From the NCBI GenBank assembly GCA_001310555.1, contig BAXO01000075.1:1-26946 (forward strand): DNA of 26,946 bases, in the 5' to 3' direction. The number at the start of each line of letters is the position of its first letter. Within the stretch, counting starts at the first letter, position 1. A model generated the notes under the pieces. That model did no database searches. It worked only from the letters and a program-made list of their open reading frames with translations, and was not told the origin of the DNA. Positions 1 to 9,795 of this stretch are shown piece after piece. Source of the DNA: Bacillus sp. JCM 19058 (GTDB lineage: Bacteria; Bacillota; Bacilli; Bacillales_H; Bacillaceae_D). A program made the position numbers and the translations under genes.

Positions 1-312
1 GGTGTTGTTACGGAGATTTCTAGAAGATTTCCTTCATACGGAGGAATAATAGCCGTTCTTCCTCTTGTAAGCTTACTTAGTATTATATGGCTGTATGTCC
101 AAGGGGAACAAACAGCCACATTAAGCAAGTTTGCACTTGGGGTACTTTGGGGATTTCCTGCCACTGCTGTTTTGTTAATCATTGTATATATAGCCTTACA
201 AAATTCCGTTCATTTATTTATATCCATCGGTTTAGGAGTATTTGGCTGGTTGATATTTTTATTGGTTCAAGATCTTGTCTTAAAATACGTAAGAGTTCTA
301 TTCTTCAACTAA
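1..312 (+). CDS. DUF3147 family membrane protein (5' truncated by window edge)
   Basis: The first reading frame is open from base 1 to a TAA at 310-312. It gives the C-terminal ~103 residues of a small integral membrane protein. It begins inside the conserved stretch GVVTEISRRFPSYGG and continues with long hydrophobic segments (LPLVSLLSIIWLYVQGEQTA, then GFPATAVLLIIVYIAL, then a last helix around GLGVFGWLIFLLVQD). This pattern matches DUF3147 proteins of Bacillaceae as I remember them. Those are about 110-120 residues long, so only the first ~10-15 residues should be missing. The function of the family is unknown. The frame contains no breaks. Confidence 0.8.
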   Translation, partial: GVVTEISRRFPSYGGIIAVLPLVSLLSIIWLYVQGEQTATLSKFALGVLWGFPATAVLLIIVYIALQNSVHLFISIGLGVFGWLIFLLVQDLVLKYVRVLFFN

Positions 313-326
313 TATTGAGATAATGA

Positions 327-572
327 GGTGCTTCTGTTGATAAAGGATTATATGAAGCGCATTTGCTAGTAAGCCATTTAGAAAATCCGATTTCATTTGA
401 CCAAAAGTAAGGAGTAGAAATGGCTTTTAAACAAGATAAGTTAGTGTTTTTCTGGATTGTAAAAGGAGAGAGTTAGCTTTGATTATGGGAAACTGAACGA
501 GTAGCAATTCGATTAGATATAGAAGAAGATTTTGAAATGATGACATTTGAACAGTCGTATAAATCTGAGTAA
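327..572 (+). pseudogene. Decayed VOC (glyoxalase/bleomycin-resistance-like) family gene
   Basis: One frame reads DKGLYEAHLLVSHLENPISF, then QK-stop-GVEMAFKQDKLVFFWIVKGES, then stop-L-stop-LWETERVAIR, ending at TAA 570-572. This is the N-terminal half of a Bacillus VOC-family protein (family pattern LYEAHL.VS.LE.SI.FY.K, later SWLGLWE). The three internal stops fall where the family has Leu (TTA to TAA, about 411), Trp (TGG to TAG, 474-476) and Gly (GGA to TGA, 480-482). They are base substitutions in one unbroken frame, unlike the homopolymer indels elsewhere in the window. The C-terminal half, with the second metal-binding motif, is missing. The original start is unclear. No function is expected to remain. 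Confidence 0.65.
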
Positions 573-592
573 GGTGGCGTCGCAACGCCATC
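573..592 (+). terminator. GC-rich hairpin after the VOC pseudogene
   Basis: GGTGGCGT and ACGCCATC pair around a CGCA loop, with one G-T pair. The hairpin follows directly after the pseudogene stop codon. Only a weak TT follows, so it is a poor intrinsic terminator and may be a relic. Confidence 0.35.
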
Positions 593-630
593 TTCCGACC
601 ATTCTATATCTGACTATTAGCCACAGCCAC

Positions 631-684
631 AAATATAAAAATCGACTTGAACATCATTTAATGTTCAAGTCGATATTGTTGTTC
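631..684. terminator. Bidirectional intrinsic terminator
   Basis: A perfect inverted repeat has 14-bp arms: ATCGACTTGAACAT at 641-654 and its complement at 661-674, with a 6-nt loop. On the minus strand it is followed by TTTTATATTT, a good U-tract, which ends the LacI-type gene whose stop lies at 711. On the plus strand ATTGTTGTT follows, so it may also stop transcription from the left. Confidence 0.75.
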
Positions 685-710
685 AGAGTCTGTTAGAAAA
701 GCCCTCTCTG

Positions 711-1765
711 TTAAATTTCTGATTCCTTTTGGTGTACTTTCAATAGCTTCTGACAGCTTTGTCGTTTAATTAAATGATGCGGCACAATGACTTTTTTTCA
801 CTGCAACATCTGGGTGCTTAATGTTGTCAATCAAACATTCAGTCGCTTGAAAGCCGAGATCATAAATATGGATGTCCACAGTCGTAAGTGGCGGTGATGA
901 GAGCTCTGAAATCATGACATTGTTAAAGCTAATGACAGATATATCATCTGGGACGCGGATATCCATTTCATCGAGCATCCGCAGCACACCTAACGCCATA
1001 AAATCGTCGGCCACAATTAATGCAGTAGGTGGGGTTTCGAGTGACATTAAATCGATGACGGCTTGCTGTCCTCCCTCAAGTACCTCTTCATAATAAACGA
1101 GATAATCCTCGTTTAGCTCAACTCCAGCGTTTTCCAGAGCCTTCATATAGCCTTCACGGTGATCAACTGTGACAACTGTATCATACTTACCACCGATAAA
1201 TCCGATATTTCGGTGTCCGAGCAAAAGTAAATATTCACTTACAAGCTTTGCGGCTTTCACGTTATCATTATTGACATAGCTAATGCGACTTTCATCGGGG
1301 AAGTCCGGCCTGCCAACTAATACAAAAGGAAAGTTGTTTTCAAGTAAATATGGCATCACGAAGTCATCGACTTTTGAATATAGGAGAATTAACCCGTCTA
1401 CCTGACGGCTTTGAACCATTTGCTTAACCTCTTCGAATATTTCAGCATCGGTCTGACCGGTTGACAAGTATAAACCAAATTTTTGCAAATATGCCTTTGC
1501 TGTAATGCCCCGTAGCACTTCCGGAAAAAAACGGATTTTGAAATGAAAGGTTTGAAGCACTAGGTAAAATAACGCCTAGCATATTTGTCCTTTGGTTAAC
1601 GAGATTTCGTGCATTGAAGTTTGGATGATAGCCTAGTTCCTTCATTGCTTCTCTCACTCGTTCTTTCGTTTTATGGCTAATTCTAGGGCTATTGGCGATA
1701 ACTCGTGATACCGTTGATGGAGCGACATTAGCTCGCTTTGCTACATCTTTAATGGTCACTGCCAC
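711..1765 (-). CDS. LacI-family transcriptional regulator (two frameshifts)
   Basis: This is a DNA-binding repressor with an N-terminal LacI helix-turn-helix (TIKDVAKRANVAPSTVSRVI, residues 4-23) and hinge (YHPNFNARNL). A periplasmic-binding-protein-like sugar-sensing domain follows, with GRPDFPDESRISYVNNDN, LLLGHRNIGFIGG and ADDFMALGVLRML. Two breaks interrupt it. The 7-base run at 1525-1531 should be 6, which restores QNPFFPEVLRGI. The 7-base run at 792-798 should be 6, which replaces the false end SHCAASFN with KVIVPHHLIKRQSC and moves the stop to 711. The repaired length, about 350 aa, is normal for LacI proteins. The start is ATG 1765 with GGAGGG upstream. It lies 124 bp downstream of the alpha-glucosidase in the same orientation. 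The palindrome at the glucosidase promoter is its likely operator, so I infer a MalR/MdxR-like alpha-glucoside repressor. Confidence 0.85.
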
Positions 1766-1812
1766 CGGTATCCCTCCGTTTTTTGAATTTGTTAAATTGT
1801 TAATTGATTTTT

Positions 1813-1842
1813 ACATTACCCTTTTCTCATACTTGATGTCAA
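1813..1842 (-). promoter_or_regulatory. Putative sigma-A promoter for the LacI-type gene
   Basis: On the minus strand a TTGACA (1842-1837) is followed after 18 bp by TAATGT (1818-1813), about 48 bp upstream of the ATG at 1765. The -35 is perfect and the -10 is mediocre. This would give the regulator a promoter of its own, separate from the glucosidase. Confidence 0.5.
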
Positions 1843-1889
1843 CCCTATCCAATCCTTCTAGGATTAAGCATTTCAGTGCGCTTGTGCGA

Positions 1890-3603
<1,714 letters not shown>

Positions 3604-3612
3604 ATAGCTCAT

Positions 3613-3641
3613 ATTATAAGCGTTGTTTACATATTGTTCAA
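3613..3641 (-). promoter_or_regulatory. Sigma-A promoter of the alpha-glucosidase gene
   Basis: On the minus strand TTGAAC (3641-3636) is followed after 17 bp by a perfect TATAAT (3618-3613). Transcription would start around 3606, a few bases before the palindrome at 3584-3603. The untranslated leader is roughly 55 nt. Confidence 0.7.
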
Positions 3642-3876
3642 TGTTTGTTTTCAATAAATCGTTCTCTATTTATTTAGATTTTGGATATCAACGCTCGGGC
3701 TTCTCACTACGTATGAATGTCAGATGATTCAATGCTGAAGCGCACACGTTTTATGAGCTTTAGCTTCATAGTGCTCCCACTACGGAATTCCACGTTTTGA
3801 TTGGTGCACTGTCCGTGTCAGTCTAAATTTTGTCCACATATGATGTCCTATAGACTGTATGAGGAGGCGTTTAAAA
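3642..3876. other. Intergenic stretch without a recognisable gene
   Basis: This lies between the divergent glucosidase promoter and the small Sm-like gene. I see no coding sequence or RNA gene. It should hold the promoter of the Sm-like gene, but no convincing -35/-10 pair stands out. The AGGAGG ribosome-binding site is at about 3861-3866. Confidence 0.5.
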
Positions 3877-4134
3877 TTGTCAGTTGAACATTTAAGGCGA
3901 CGATGTCAAAATTATGTCGGCCGCTGTGTAGAAATTAGAACTCATGACGGGAATGTACATCGAGGCATTGTTCATGGAGTTGGCAGGGATGAAGTGTTTA
4001 TCCGCCCATTAGGACATAGGCGTGGATTTGGCGGGTACAGCTTTGGATTTGGCTTTGGTCGACGAGGCTTTGTCACTGGCTTCGCATTTGGAGCGATCGC
4101 TACGCTGGCATTAGTACCATTCTTCTGGTGGTAA
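3877..4134 (+). CDS. Small Sm-like, glycine-rich protein with hydrophobic C-terminus
   Basis: This ~85-aa protein has an N-terminal half (SVEHLRRRCQNYVGRCVEIR, then THDGNVHRGIVHGVGRDEVF, IRPL) that reads like a bent Sm/LSm-type beta-barrel: V.I.T.DG..H.G.V. A basic Gly/Phe-rich linker (GFGGYSFGFGFGRRGF) and a short membrane-like tail (FVTGFAFGAIATLALVPFFWW region) follow. I chose TTG 3877 because GAGGAGG lies 9 nt before it; the upstream in-frame ATG at 3859 overlaps that ribosome-binding site. A good terminator follows the stop. Function is unknown. The Sm-like comparison is inference from pattern, and similar small hypothetical proteins occur in Bacillus. The basic linker and tail suggest a membrane or coat association. 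Confidence 0.7.
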   Translation: MSVEHLRRRCQNYVGRCVEIRTHDGNVHRGIVHGVGRDEVFIRPLGHRRGFGGYSFGFGFGRRGFVTGFAFGAIATLALVPFFWW

Positions 4135-4141
4135 ACAATAT

Positions 4142-4180
4142 TGCCCCTCTTCTTTCAACTCCTGAGGGGCATTTCTTCTA
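4142..4180 (+). terminator. Intrinsic terminator after the Sm-like gene
   Basis: TGCCCCTC (4142-4149) pairs with GAGGGGCA (4164-4171) and is followed by TTTCTTCT. It starts 8 bases after the stop codon and separates this gene from the convergent methyltransferase. Confidence 0.75.
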
Positions 4181-4880
4181 TTGTTTTGTACAGCGAATCA
4201 AGTAAGGATGAAGCCTGAATTGATATTCAAGCGAAAGATCCATATGCTTAAGAAGCGTTTGTTCTTGCTCAACTGTTAATCGATCTGTTGGGATGGCCGT
4301 TTGAGAAGCATCGCCTTGAAGGTCGGTTGGACGAGCCTTCAGACTGATTTCGCCGAAGCTATGGTGCTCAAGCTGTTCCTGCCATTCTCCCTTTGTTAAC
4401 AGGTGCCGAAATTGGTAAAAATCCTTTAATGTTTTGACATCCTTATCTGCTAAGGAACCATCCTGACAAACTTCAACGGCTATCAAAACCCCACCCTTTT
4501 TCAAGACACGATTGAATTCGCTTAATGACTTGGACAAATTAGTAAAAGCTGTTACCGATTCAGACAGAAGGTAGTCAATGCTATTGTCATGATAAGGGAG
4601 CGCTTCTATATTTCCATAGCTAGCCTCAAATGGCATTTGCCCGTCTCGAAATCGTTCATTCGCTTTTTTTTAACATTCCTGCATGAATATCACATGCTAA
4701 TATCCGGCATTGATATTGCTCATACAAATAGGAAGAAGTAAGTCCTGTTCCACAACCCGCATCCAATATCATCGTCTGTGAGTTAATATCTTCATTTTTG
4801 AGCATTTCTTTTGTTAGAGCAAGTCCGCCCGGATGCGCCCCTCCAACTCCAAGCTCTGCCAATGTATTTGTATAATCCAT
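4178..4880 (-). CDS. Class I SAM-dependent methyltransferase (one frameshift)
   Basis: This is a Rossmann-fold methyltransferase of about 234 aa. Motif I ILDAGCGTGLTSSYL binds S-adenosylmethionine, and the acidic end of strand 2 is ILACDIHAGML. The later strands are SIDYLLSESVTAFTN and EFNRVLKKGGVLIAVEV, the usual post-motif II region. An 8-base run at 4664-4671 should be 7; repair reads HAGMLKKANERFRDGQMPFE and joins the two halves. The start is ATG 4880 with AAAGGGG upstream. The substrate is not predictable; many such enzymes act on small molecules or quinones. It is convergent with the Sm-like gene and shows no functional link to its neighbours. Confidence 0.8.
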
Positions 4881-5143
4881 CCATCATTACCCCTTTTCCT
4901 CAGATAATGAATATATATGTTTGAATGCAGGTCTTGGTTCAATTAAAATAAAATGAAGCTTCTATAAGTTCTAAGTTAGTTAAACGAAAACGACGAATGT
5001 CAGGAACTGCTCCGCACTGAAACTTTCCAAATGCATCGATTATTTTGTAGTGGAGATTTTACAGGATACAGTTGCACATAGCTAGAGAGTAGCTGGTGAA
5101 AACTAAAAATCGGAAAAGAAGCGTTAGAAATGAGGAGTAAAAC

Positions 5144-5677
5144 TTGAAAAAAGCTGTTTTTTTTGGATCGAGACGGAGTTATCAATGAAGTGTTAACGAA
5201 GCGAGTAAATTTGTGAACAAGCCCGAGCAATTTCATTTGTTAGACGGGGTTGCAGAAGCGATTTCTTTGCTGAATTCCGCCGGTTTGCTCGTATTTGTCG
5301 TGACGAATCAGGGCGGGGTTGGGCTAGGTTATATGAAAGAAAAAGAGCTACGACGCATTCACGAAAAAATGCTAGCTGAGCTTGCCGAGCATAGTGCAAC
5401 CATCGATGACATTGCCTATTGCCCACACAAGCCCCATGAAGGCTGCCGCTGCCGGAAGCCAGAAGCACAAATGCTTGTTGATTTAGCGCATAAACATCAT
5501 GTAGATTTGAGCGAAAGTCTAATGGTTGGTGATCGCGACATTGATATTGAAGCCGGAAAAAAAGCGGGCTGCAAAACGGTTTTGCTTAGTCGTTCGGACG
5601 AAGCTGAAACCGATGCAGATGCTACCTTTTCTCATTTGTTGGCAGCCGTTCCGTGGATGCTGTCCGAATTAAAATGA
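5144..5677 (+). CDS. gmhB: HAD-IIIA phosphatase, D-glycero-D-manno-heptose 1,7-bisphosphate phosphatase-like (two frameshifts)
   Basis: Sugar-phosphate phosphatase of the GmhB/histidinol-phosphatase branch of the HAD superfamily. Motif I is FLDRDGVIN (nucleophile and acid Asp), motif II VVTNQGG, and the zinc site CPHKPHEGCRCRKP is diagnostic of this branch. Motif IV is MVGDRDIDIEAGKKAG. The first ~25 codons are broken twice. The T8 run at 5157-5164 should be T7 (AVFLDRDG), and AAA near 5206 should be AAAA (RVKFVNKPEQF). The repaired protein is ~178 aa, normal for GmhB. The start is TTG 5144 with TGAGGAG 6 nt upstream. Gram-positive homologues work in S-layer or cell-wall heptose synthesis, but no such genes lie nearby, so the exact substrate is uncertain. 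Confidence 0.85.
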
Positions 5678-5798
5678 ATGGTCCAGCAAACGTGGTCTTG
5701 CCCGTGCCCAGCATCTCAAGTCGACAGGTCGAGATCGTAGTCCTGCCATTGACTCCCTTACTTTGATTTAGTGCCTTTGCCCGTGTTGAGAACGATCG

Positions 5799-5835
5799 AA
5801 AAATCAGGTGGAGGAATCCTACCACCTGATTTTTT
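5799..5835. terminator. Bidirectional terminator between convergent genes
   Basis: A perfect 13-bp stem (AAAAATCAGGTGG at 5799-5811, its complement at 5822-5834) has a 10-nt loop and runs of A on one side and T on the other. It can terminate the phosphatase gene on the plus strand and the HAD/thioredoxin operon on the minus strand. Confidence 0.85.
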
Positions 5836-5888
5836 GTCATTCTGCCAAATAAGGTATAGCGCCATCTTTTTGGCTTGTATCCACACCA

Positions 5889-6458
5889 TTAATTAACCGA
5901 CGTTTGCTCCAGTGTCCTAAGCATATCTTTTTTAATTAATTTCCATATATTGGGATCAGTTGCATAGAGTGCTTTCATTTCCTTGACAAACCGTTGGAAG
6001 GCATCATCATACGATTGATCCGATTGCTCAGGTAGCTGCTGCTTTTGATGATCGACGAGCTCCTGAACTCTGTCAGCCCGTGGCCCCCACGTTGTAATTT
6101 GATTAAATTCGTGATCGAGTAAAACGATAATCGGAATCGACCGCGCCGTTCCATTGGTCAAGTATTGATCCATTAATTCGAGGTGCTCATCTCGAATGAA
6201 ATAGCGAGTTTCAATTAAAGCCTCGTTGGCCATCCGCATAAAGATCGGAAGGTTCACTAAGGCGTCACCGCACCAATCTGCAGTAATAACAAGCGCCTTA
6301 AGCCTCAATTGCTGAAGGGCTTGCAAAAATGCGGTTTCCTCGTCTTCTATTTGAAGCTGATTGTATATTCCTAACAATTCCTCCTTATTGACGTTCATTT
6401 CATGAATATATTGGATCGAATCCATCCCTTTTTCAAACCATTTTTGCAGCTCTTTCAT
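5889..6458 (-). CDS. Thioredoxin-fold protein with WCGDA in place of CxxC
   Basis: This intact 189-aa protein of the thioredoxin family is a common type in Bacillus. The fold is visible as a helix-rich N-terminus, the strand [20 protein letters not shown] (active-site position), and the cis-Pro loop [11 protein letters not shown] followed by TTWGPRA. The motif is C-G-D-A, so the second cysteine is missing. Classical disulfide exchange is therefore unlikely, and a monothiol or binding role is more probable. Its ATG overlaps the stop of the upstream HAD gene (ATGA), so the two are translationally coupled. The ribosome-binding site is GAGGAGGGGG about 8-9 nt upstream. The frame carries no indels, and the substrate or partner is unknown. 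Confidence 0.8.
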   Translation of the reverse strand: MKELQKWFEKGMDSIQYIHEMNVNKEELLGIYNQLQIEDEETAFLQALQQLRLKALVITADWCGDALVNLPIFMRMANEALIETRYFIRDEHLELMDQYLTNGTARSIPIIVLLDHEFNQITTWGPRADRVQELVDHQKQQLPEQSDQSYDDAFQRFVKEMKALYATDPNIWKLIKKDMLRTLEQTSVN

Positions 6459-7258
6459 TGTGGATCCCCCTCCTCTTTTAATGAATTCAGGATTAGAAAA
6501 AGCTCGGACAAGGCAGTAATTTCAAATGTCGGCTTAACCTCATTTTGTTCCTTTTTCGTACGATTAATCCAAACCGATTTCATTCCAAGTCGCGTAGCTC
6601 CTAAAATATCAGTCATTAAGTTATCGCCTACCATGACCGCTTCATCTTTATTAATATTCACCAATTCTAACACATGCTCGAAAATTGAAACGTCCGGCTT
6701 CCCTCTCCCAAAGCTACCGGAAATGACAATTTCATCAAAATATGGGACAAGCTCAGGTGTAAGCTCAAGCTTCGTATTTTGCAAGCTTGGTGAGCCATTG
6801 GTTAACAGCACCATTTTATACTTTCCTTTTAATTGCTCAAGAATCTCGAAGGTTTCATCATAGACAAACGGGTGATTTCGCCTTTCTTGCGGAAACTGCT
6901 CAGCCAGCTGATTCGCTAACCCCTCGTCTTTAATACCAAGCTTTTCAGGCCTCTCGTCCAAGCATCCTTTCGATAGATAGGAGCAATCTCCTTCATTTTT
7001 TTGAAATTGCTCATGCTCATCTGAGAATGTACCCCACAGCCCTTCGAACGGGTTAATTCCGATCATTTGTGTAAATTCATAGGTTTCATAAGAAGCATAC
7101 AGTTCACGTGCCTCCTTCCGCACGGCTTCCTCAAGCAGCTCAGGTTCTATTTGATATTTGTCCTTCGCTATAAGGCACGTGGCTAAAAACGCTTCCTTTA
7201 CACTTTTTTCATCCCAAAGCAATGTATCGTCTAAGTCAAAAATAATCGCTTTTATCAT
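6455..7258 (-). CDS. HAD-superfamily hydrolase (compensated double frameshift)
   Basis: Phosphatase-type HAD protein of ~268 aa. Motif I is [10 protein letters not shown], motif [12 protein letters not shown], the conserved Lys lies in [10 protein letters not shown], and motif IV is [13 protein letters not shown]. The frame is open throughout, but about 18 residues ([18 protein letters not shown]) look wrong. Read in the next frame this DNA gives [19 protein letters not shown], which fits the family. A 7-base run at 6996-7002 (should be 6) and a 4-base run at 6942-6945 (should be 5) open and close the shift. I chose ATG 7258 because GGAGG lies 9-10 nt upstream and [12 protein letters not shown] is the family start; an in-frame start at 7300 has no such signal. 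Substrate unknown. Coupled to the thioredoxin-like gene. Confidence 0.85.
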   Translation of the reverse strand: MIKAIIFDLDDTLLWDEKSVKEAFLATCLIAKDKYQIEPELLEEAVRKEARELYASYETYEFTQMIGINPFEGLWGTFSDEHEQFQKNEGDCSYLSKGCLDERPEKLGIKDEGLANQLAEQFPQERRNHPFVYDETFEILEQLKGKYKMVLLTNGSPSLQNTKLELTPELVPYFDEIVISGSFGRGKPDVSIFEHVLELVNINKDEAVMVGDNLMTDILGATRLGMKSVWINRTKKEQNEVKPTFEITALSELFLILNSLKEEGDPQ

Positions 7259-7286
7259 TGTAATATTTCCTCCACTCTCTTCTATT

Positions 7287-7316
7287 CTTATATCGAACAT
7301 TTACTATTAGATACAA
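7287..7316 (-). promoter_or_regulatory. Possible promoter of the HAD/thioredoxin operon
   Basis: On the minus strand TTGTAT (7316-7311) and TATAAG (7292-7287) are separated by 18 bp and lie just upstream of the HAD start at 7258. Both boxes deviate from consensus, so this is tentative. Confidence 0.4.
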
Positions 7317-7396
7317 GGAAAATACAATAGAGACAAGTATAGCATTCCCTATCAGTCACTTTCGGGAGCGTAAAAAAAATAGAATCGAAAAAATAC

Positions 7397-7425
7397 TTGA
7401 AAGGTCAAAGAAAGTCAGTTATAAT
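7397..7425 (+). promoter_or_regulatory. clpE sigma-A promoter with CtsR box 1 in the spacer
   Basis: TTGAAA (7397-7402) and a perfect TATAAT (7420-7425) are separated by 17 bp. The spacer is filled by GGTCAAAGAAAGTCAGT, which matches the CtsR heptad direct repeat (consensus RGTCAAANANRGTCAAA) with one altered base in the second half. A repressor bound here would cover the promoter. Confidence 0.8.
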
Positions 7426-7497
7426 AAAAATAGCTTCAACGATCACTCCGAGGAGCTGTTTGATTCCATCCTTAGATGGTATTTTTTAAATAGTTAA

Positions 7498-7514
7498 GGT
7501 CAAAGTTAGTCAAA
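7498..7514 (+). promoter_or_regulatory. CtsR box 2 in the clpE leader
   Basis: GGTCAAAGTTAGTCAAA is a complete CtsR-type direct repeat of GTCAAA heptads. It lies about 70 bp downstream of the -10 box, inside the transcribed leader, just before the leader terminator. Confidence 0.8.
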
Positions 7515-7517
7515 GAA

Positions 7518-7550
7518 AACGATTGTCAAGTTGACATCGTTATTTTTTTT
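7518..7550 (+). terminator. Intrinsic terminator inside the clpE leader
   Basis: AACGAT-t-GTC (7518-7527) pairs with GACATCGTT (7533-7541) around the loop AAGTT, leaving a one-base bulge, and is followed by A and eight T residues (7543-7550). It sits between the clpE promoter and start codon, so it would cut the transcript short unless read through. This suggests attenuation as a second layer of control. Confidence 0.7.
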
Positions 7551-7560
7551 GAAATTTAAT

Positions 7561-7577
7561 AGTCAAAGTTAGTCAAA
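7561..7577 (+). promoter_or_regulatory. CtsR box 3 in the clpE leader
   Basis: AGTCAAAGTTAGTCAAA is a third complete CtsR direct repeat. It lies after the leader terminator and about 30 bp before the clpE start codon. A further TCAA follows, so a partial fourth half-site is possible. Confidence 0.75.
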
Positions 7578-7606
7578 GTCAATTATCGATAAAGGAGGAA
7601 AACTTA

Positions 7607-9730
7607 ATGAAATGTCAAAAATGTCAAATGCGTGATGCAGTGATTGAAATGAATGTACGATTAAATCAGCAAAGTCAACGATTTCACCTATGTCAGGAGT
7701 GTTATCAGGAAGTGAGACAGCTAATGGCTTTAACCATTTCTCAAATTTTGATGACTTGTTCAAACAGTTTATGGGTGAGTCACACGCGACAGGCTCTAAT
7801 GGCTTTCAACAAACGCGTGAGCAAGTGAGTCATGGAGGTAATGGCTTTCTCGATCAATTTGGTCGCAACCTGACCATGGACGCCAAAAACGGAAAGATCG
7901 ACCCTGTCATCGGTCGTGATGAAGAAGTCGAGCGAGTCATTCAAATCTTAAGCAGACGAACGAAAAACAACCCTGTACTAATTGGTGAAGCTGGTGTAGG
8001 GAAAACGGCGATCGCTGAAGGCTTTGCACTGAAAATTGCCAATGGCGAAGTACCAGTAAAAATGCGCAACAAGGAAGTATACAGTCTCGACTTATCAACC
8101 TTGGTTGCCGGCACAAGCTTCCGCGGGCAATTTGAAGAAAAAAAATGCAACAGCTCGTACAAGAGCTCGAGCAGCGCAGCAACATCGTTCTTTTCATTGA
8201 CGAAATTCATATGATCGTCGGTGCCGGAAGTACCGGTGAAGGCGCGATGGATGCAGGGAATATTTTAAAGCCAGCTCTTGCCCGTGGAACTCTTCAATTG
8301 ATTGGGGCTACAACGTTAAAAGAGTATCGCAAAATCGAAAAAGACGCAGCACTAGAGCGGCGCTTCCAGCCCGTTACCGTGAATGAACCAAGTAAGGAAG
8401 CGACGATGGAAATATTGAAAGGAATTCGACCATTGTATGAAGACTATCACCAGGTCACCTACTCTGATGAAGTGCTGAGAGCTTCCGTTGAGCTGTCCGA
8501 TCGTTATATCCAGGATCGCTATTTACCTGACAAAGCAATTGATTTGCTGGATGAGGTCGGTTCCAAGCTCGCTCTTGGACAAAACGATGAAAGCAAGGCC
8601 AGCCTTCAGTCTCGTCTCGAACAAGTAATAAAGGAAAAACAGCTAGCGACAAAAGAGGAGCAATATGAAAAGGCAGCGAGGCTCAGAGATGAAGAGCAGC
8701 AGCTGCATGAACAAATACAACAATCGGGTGAAGAACAGCAACGCGCGGAGATCTCTGTCGAGGACATTCAAGAAATTATTGAGAAGAGAACGGGGATTCC
8801 GGTGAAAAAGCTGCAAAAGGCAGAGCAACTGAAAATGAAGGACTTGGGCAAGCGCCTTGAGAATAAAGTAATTGGTCAGCATGAAGCGGTTGAAAAGATT
8901 ACGAAGGCAGTGAAGCGAAGCCGGGCTGGCTTAAAAGCAGAAAATCGGCCGATTAGCTTCCTTTTCGTTGGTCCGACAGGTGTAGGGAAAACGGAATTGA
9001 CGAGACGCCTTGCTGAGGAAGTATATGGAGGCAAGGATTCGATGATTCGTCTGGATATGAGTGAATTTATGGAGAAGCACTCAGTCTCAAAATTGATCGG
9101 TTCCCCTCCGGGCTATGTCGGTCATGACGATGGCGGTCAATTGACAGAACGAGTGCGTCGCAACCCTTATAGCCTAGTTTTGCTTGACGAGGTCGAAAAA
9201 GCGCATCCAGATGTCATGCACATGTTCTTACAAATCCTCGAAGATGCCGATTAACAGACAGCCAAGGACGGGTTGTCAGCTTTAAGGATACGATTTTGAT
9301 TATGACATCAAATGCTGGGGCGGGATTGAAAAAAGCAGTCGTCGGCTTTGCCGAGCAAGACAAAGCAGAACGAAGGACTACAGTTCTTGAGACGCTCAGC
9401 CAATACTTTAAGCCTGAGTTCCTCAATCGACTCGATGCGATTATTGAATTCCGTCCGCTTACTAAAGAGCATTTGGTTGAAATTGTCGACGTTATGCTCG
9501 ACGATTTGAGAAATCGCCTTAATGCACAACAAATAACGCTAGCCATTAGCCAAACAGCGAAAGAGAAGCTGGCGGAAATGGGCTATCACCCTGAATTTGG
9601 TGCCCGACCATTACGCCGGGTCATTCAGGAATCGATCGAAGATGAGATCACAGAATTGATTATTGAGCAGGAGAGCGTGGGTGAAGTCAACGTTTCTGTT
9701 GACAATGATCAGCTAGTCGTCCGAGGCTAG
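7607..9730 (+). CDS. clpE: ATP-dependent Clp protease ATP-binding subunit ClpE (three frameshifts)
   Basis: HSP100/Clp AAA+ unfoldase that feeds substrates to ClpP during heat stress. ClpE-specific features are the N-terminal zinc finger (MKCQKCQ ... LCQECY) and the central UVR-like coiled segment ([20 protein letters not shown]). AAA domain 1 has Walker A GEAGVGKT and Walker B VLFIDEIH. Domain 2 has [21 protein letters not shown] and sensor 2 GARPLRR. Breaks: one base lost near 7720 after the zinc finger, an A8 run at 8138-8145 (family length suggests A6, giving GQFEEKMQQL), and one G lost near 9246 (restores [12 protein letters not shown]). The repaired length of ~708 aa is normal. The start is ATG 7607 with AAAGGAGG. 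It is controlled by three CtsR boxes and a leader terminator, and a strong terminator follows. Confidence 0.93.
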
Positions 9731-9740
9731 AACGGAAGAT

Positions 9741-9774
9741 AAGAGTGTTAACTTAACGGTTAACACTCTTTTTT
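9741..9774 (+). terminator. clpE terminator
   Basis: AAGAGTGTTAAC (9741-9752) and GTTAACACTCTT (9759-9770) form a perfect 12-bp stem with a 6-nt loop, followed by four more T residues, 10 bases after the clpE stop. Confidence 0.85.
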
Positions 9775-9795
9775 ACAGTTATGCAACGAGAGAGC

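Noticed and set aside
5678..5798. Small gene between gmhB and the terminator
   Set aside because: No start with a ribosome-binding site and no conserved pattern in any frame.
8138..8145. Programmed frameshifting in clpE at A8
   Set aside because: The gene has two further breaks without slippery sequences, and similar runs break many unrelated genes, so a programmed event is not supported.
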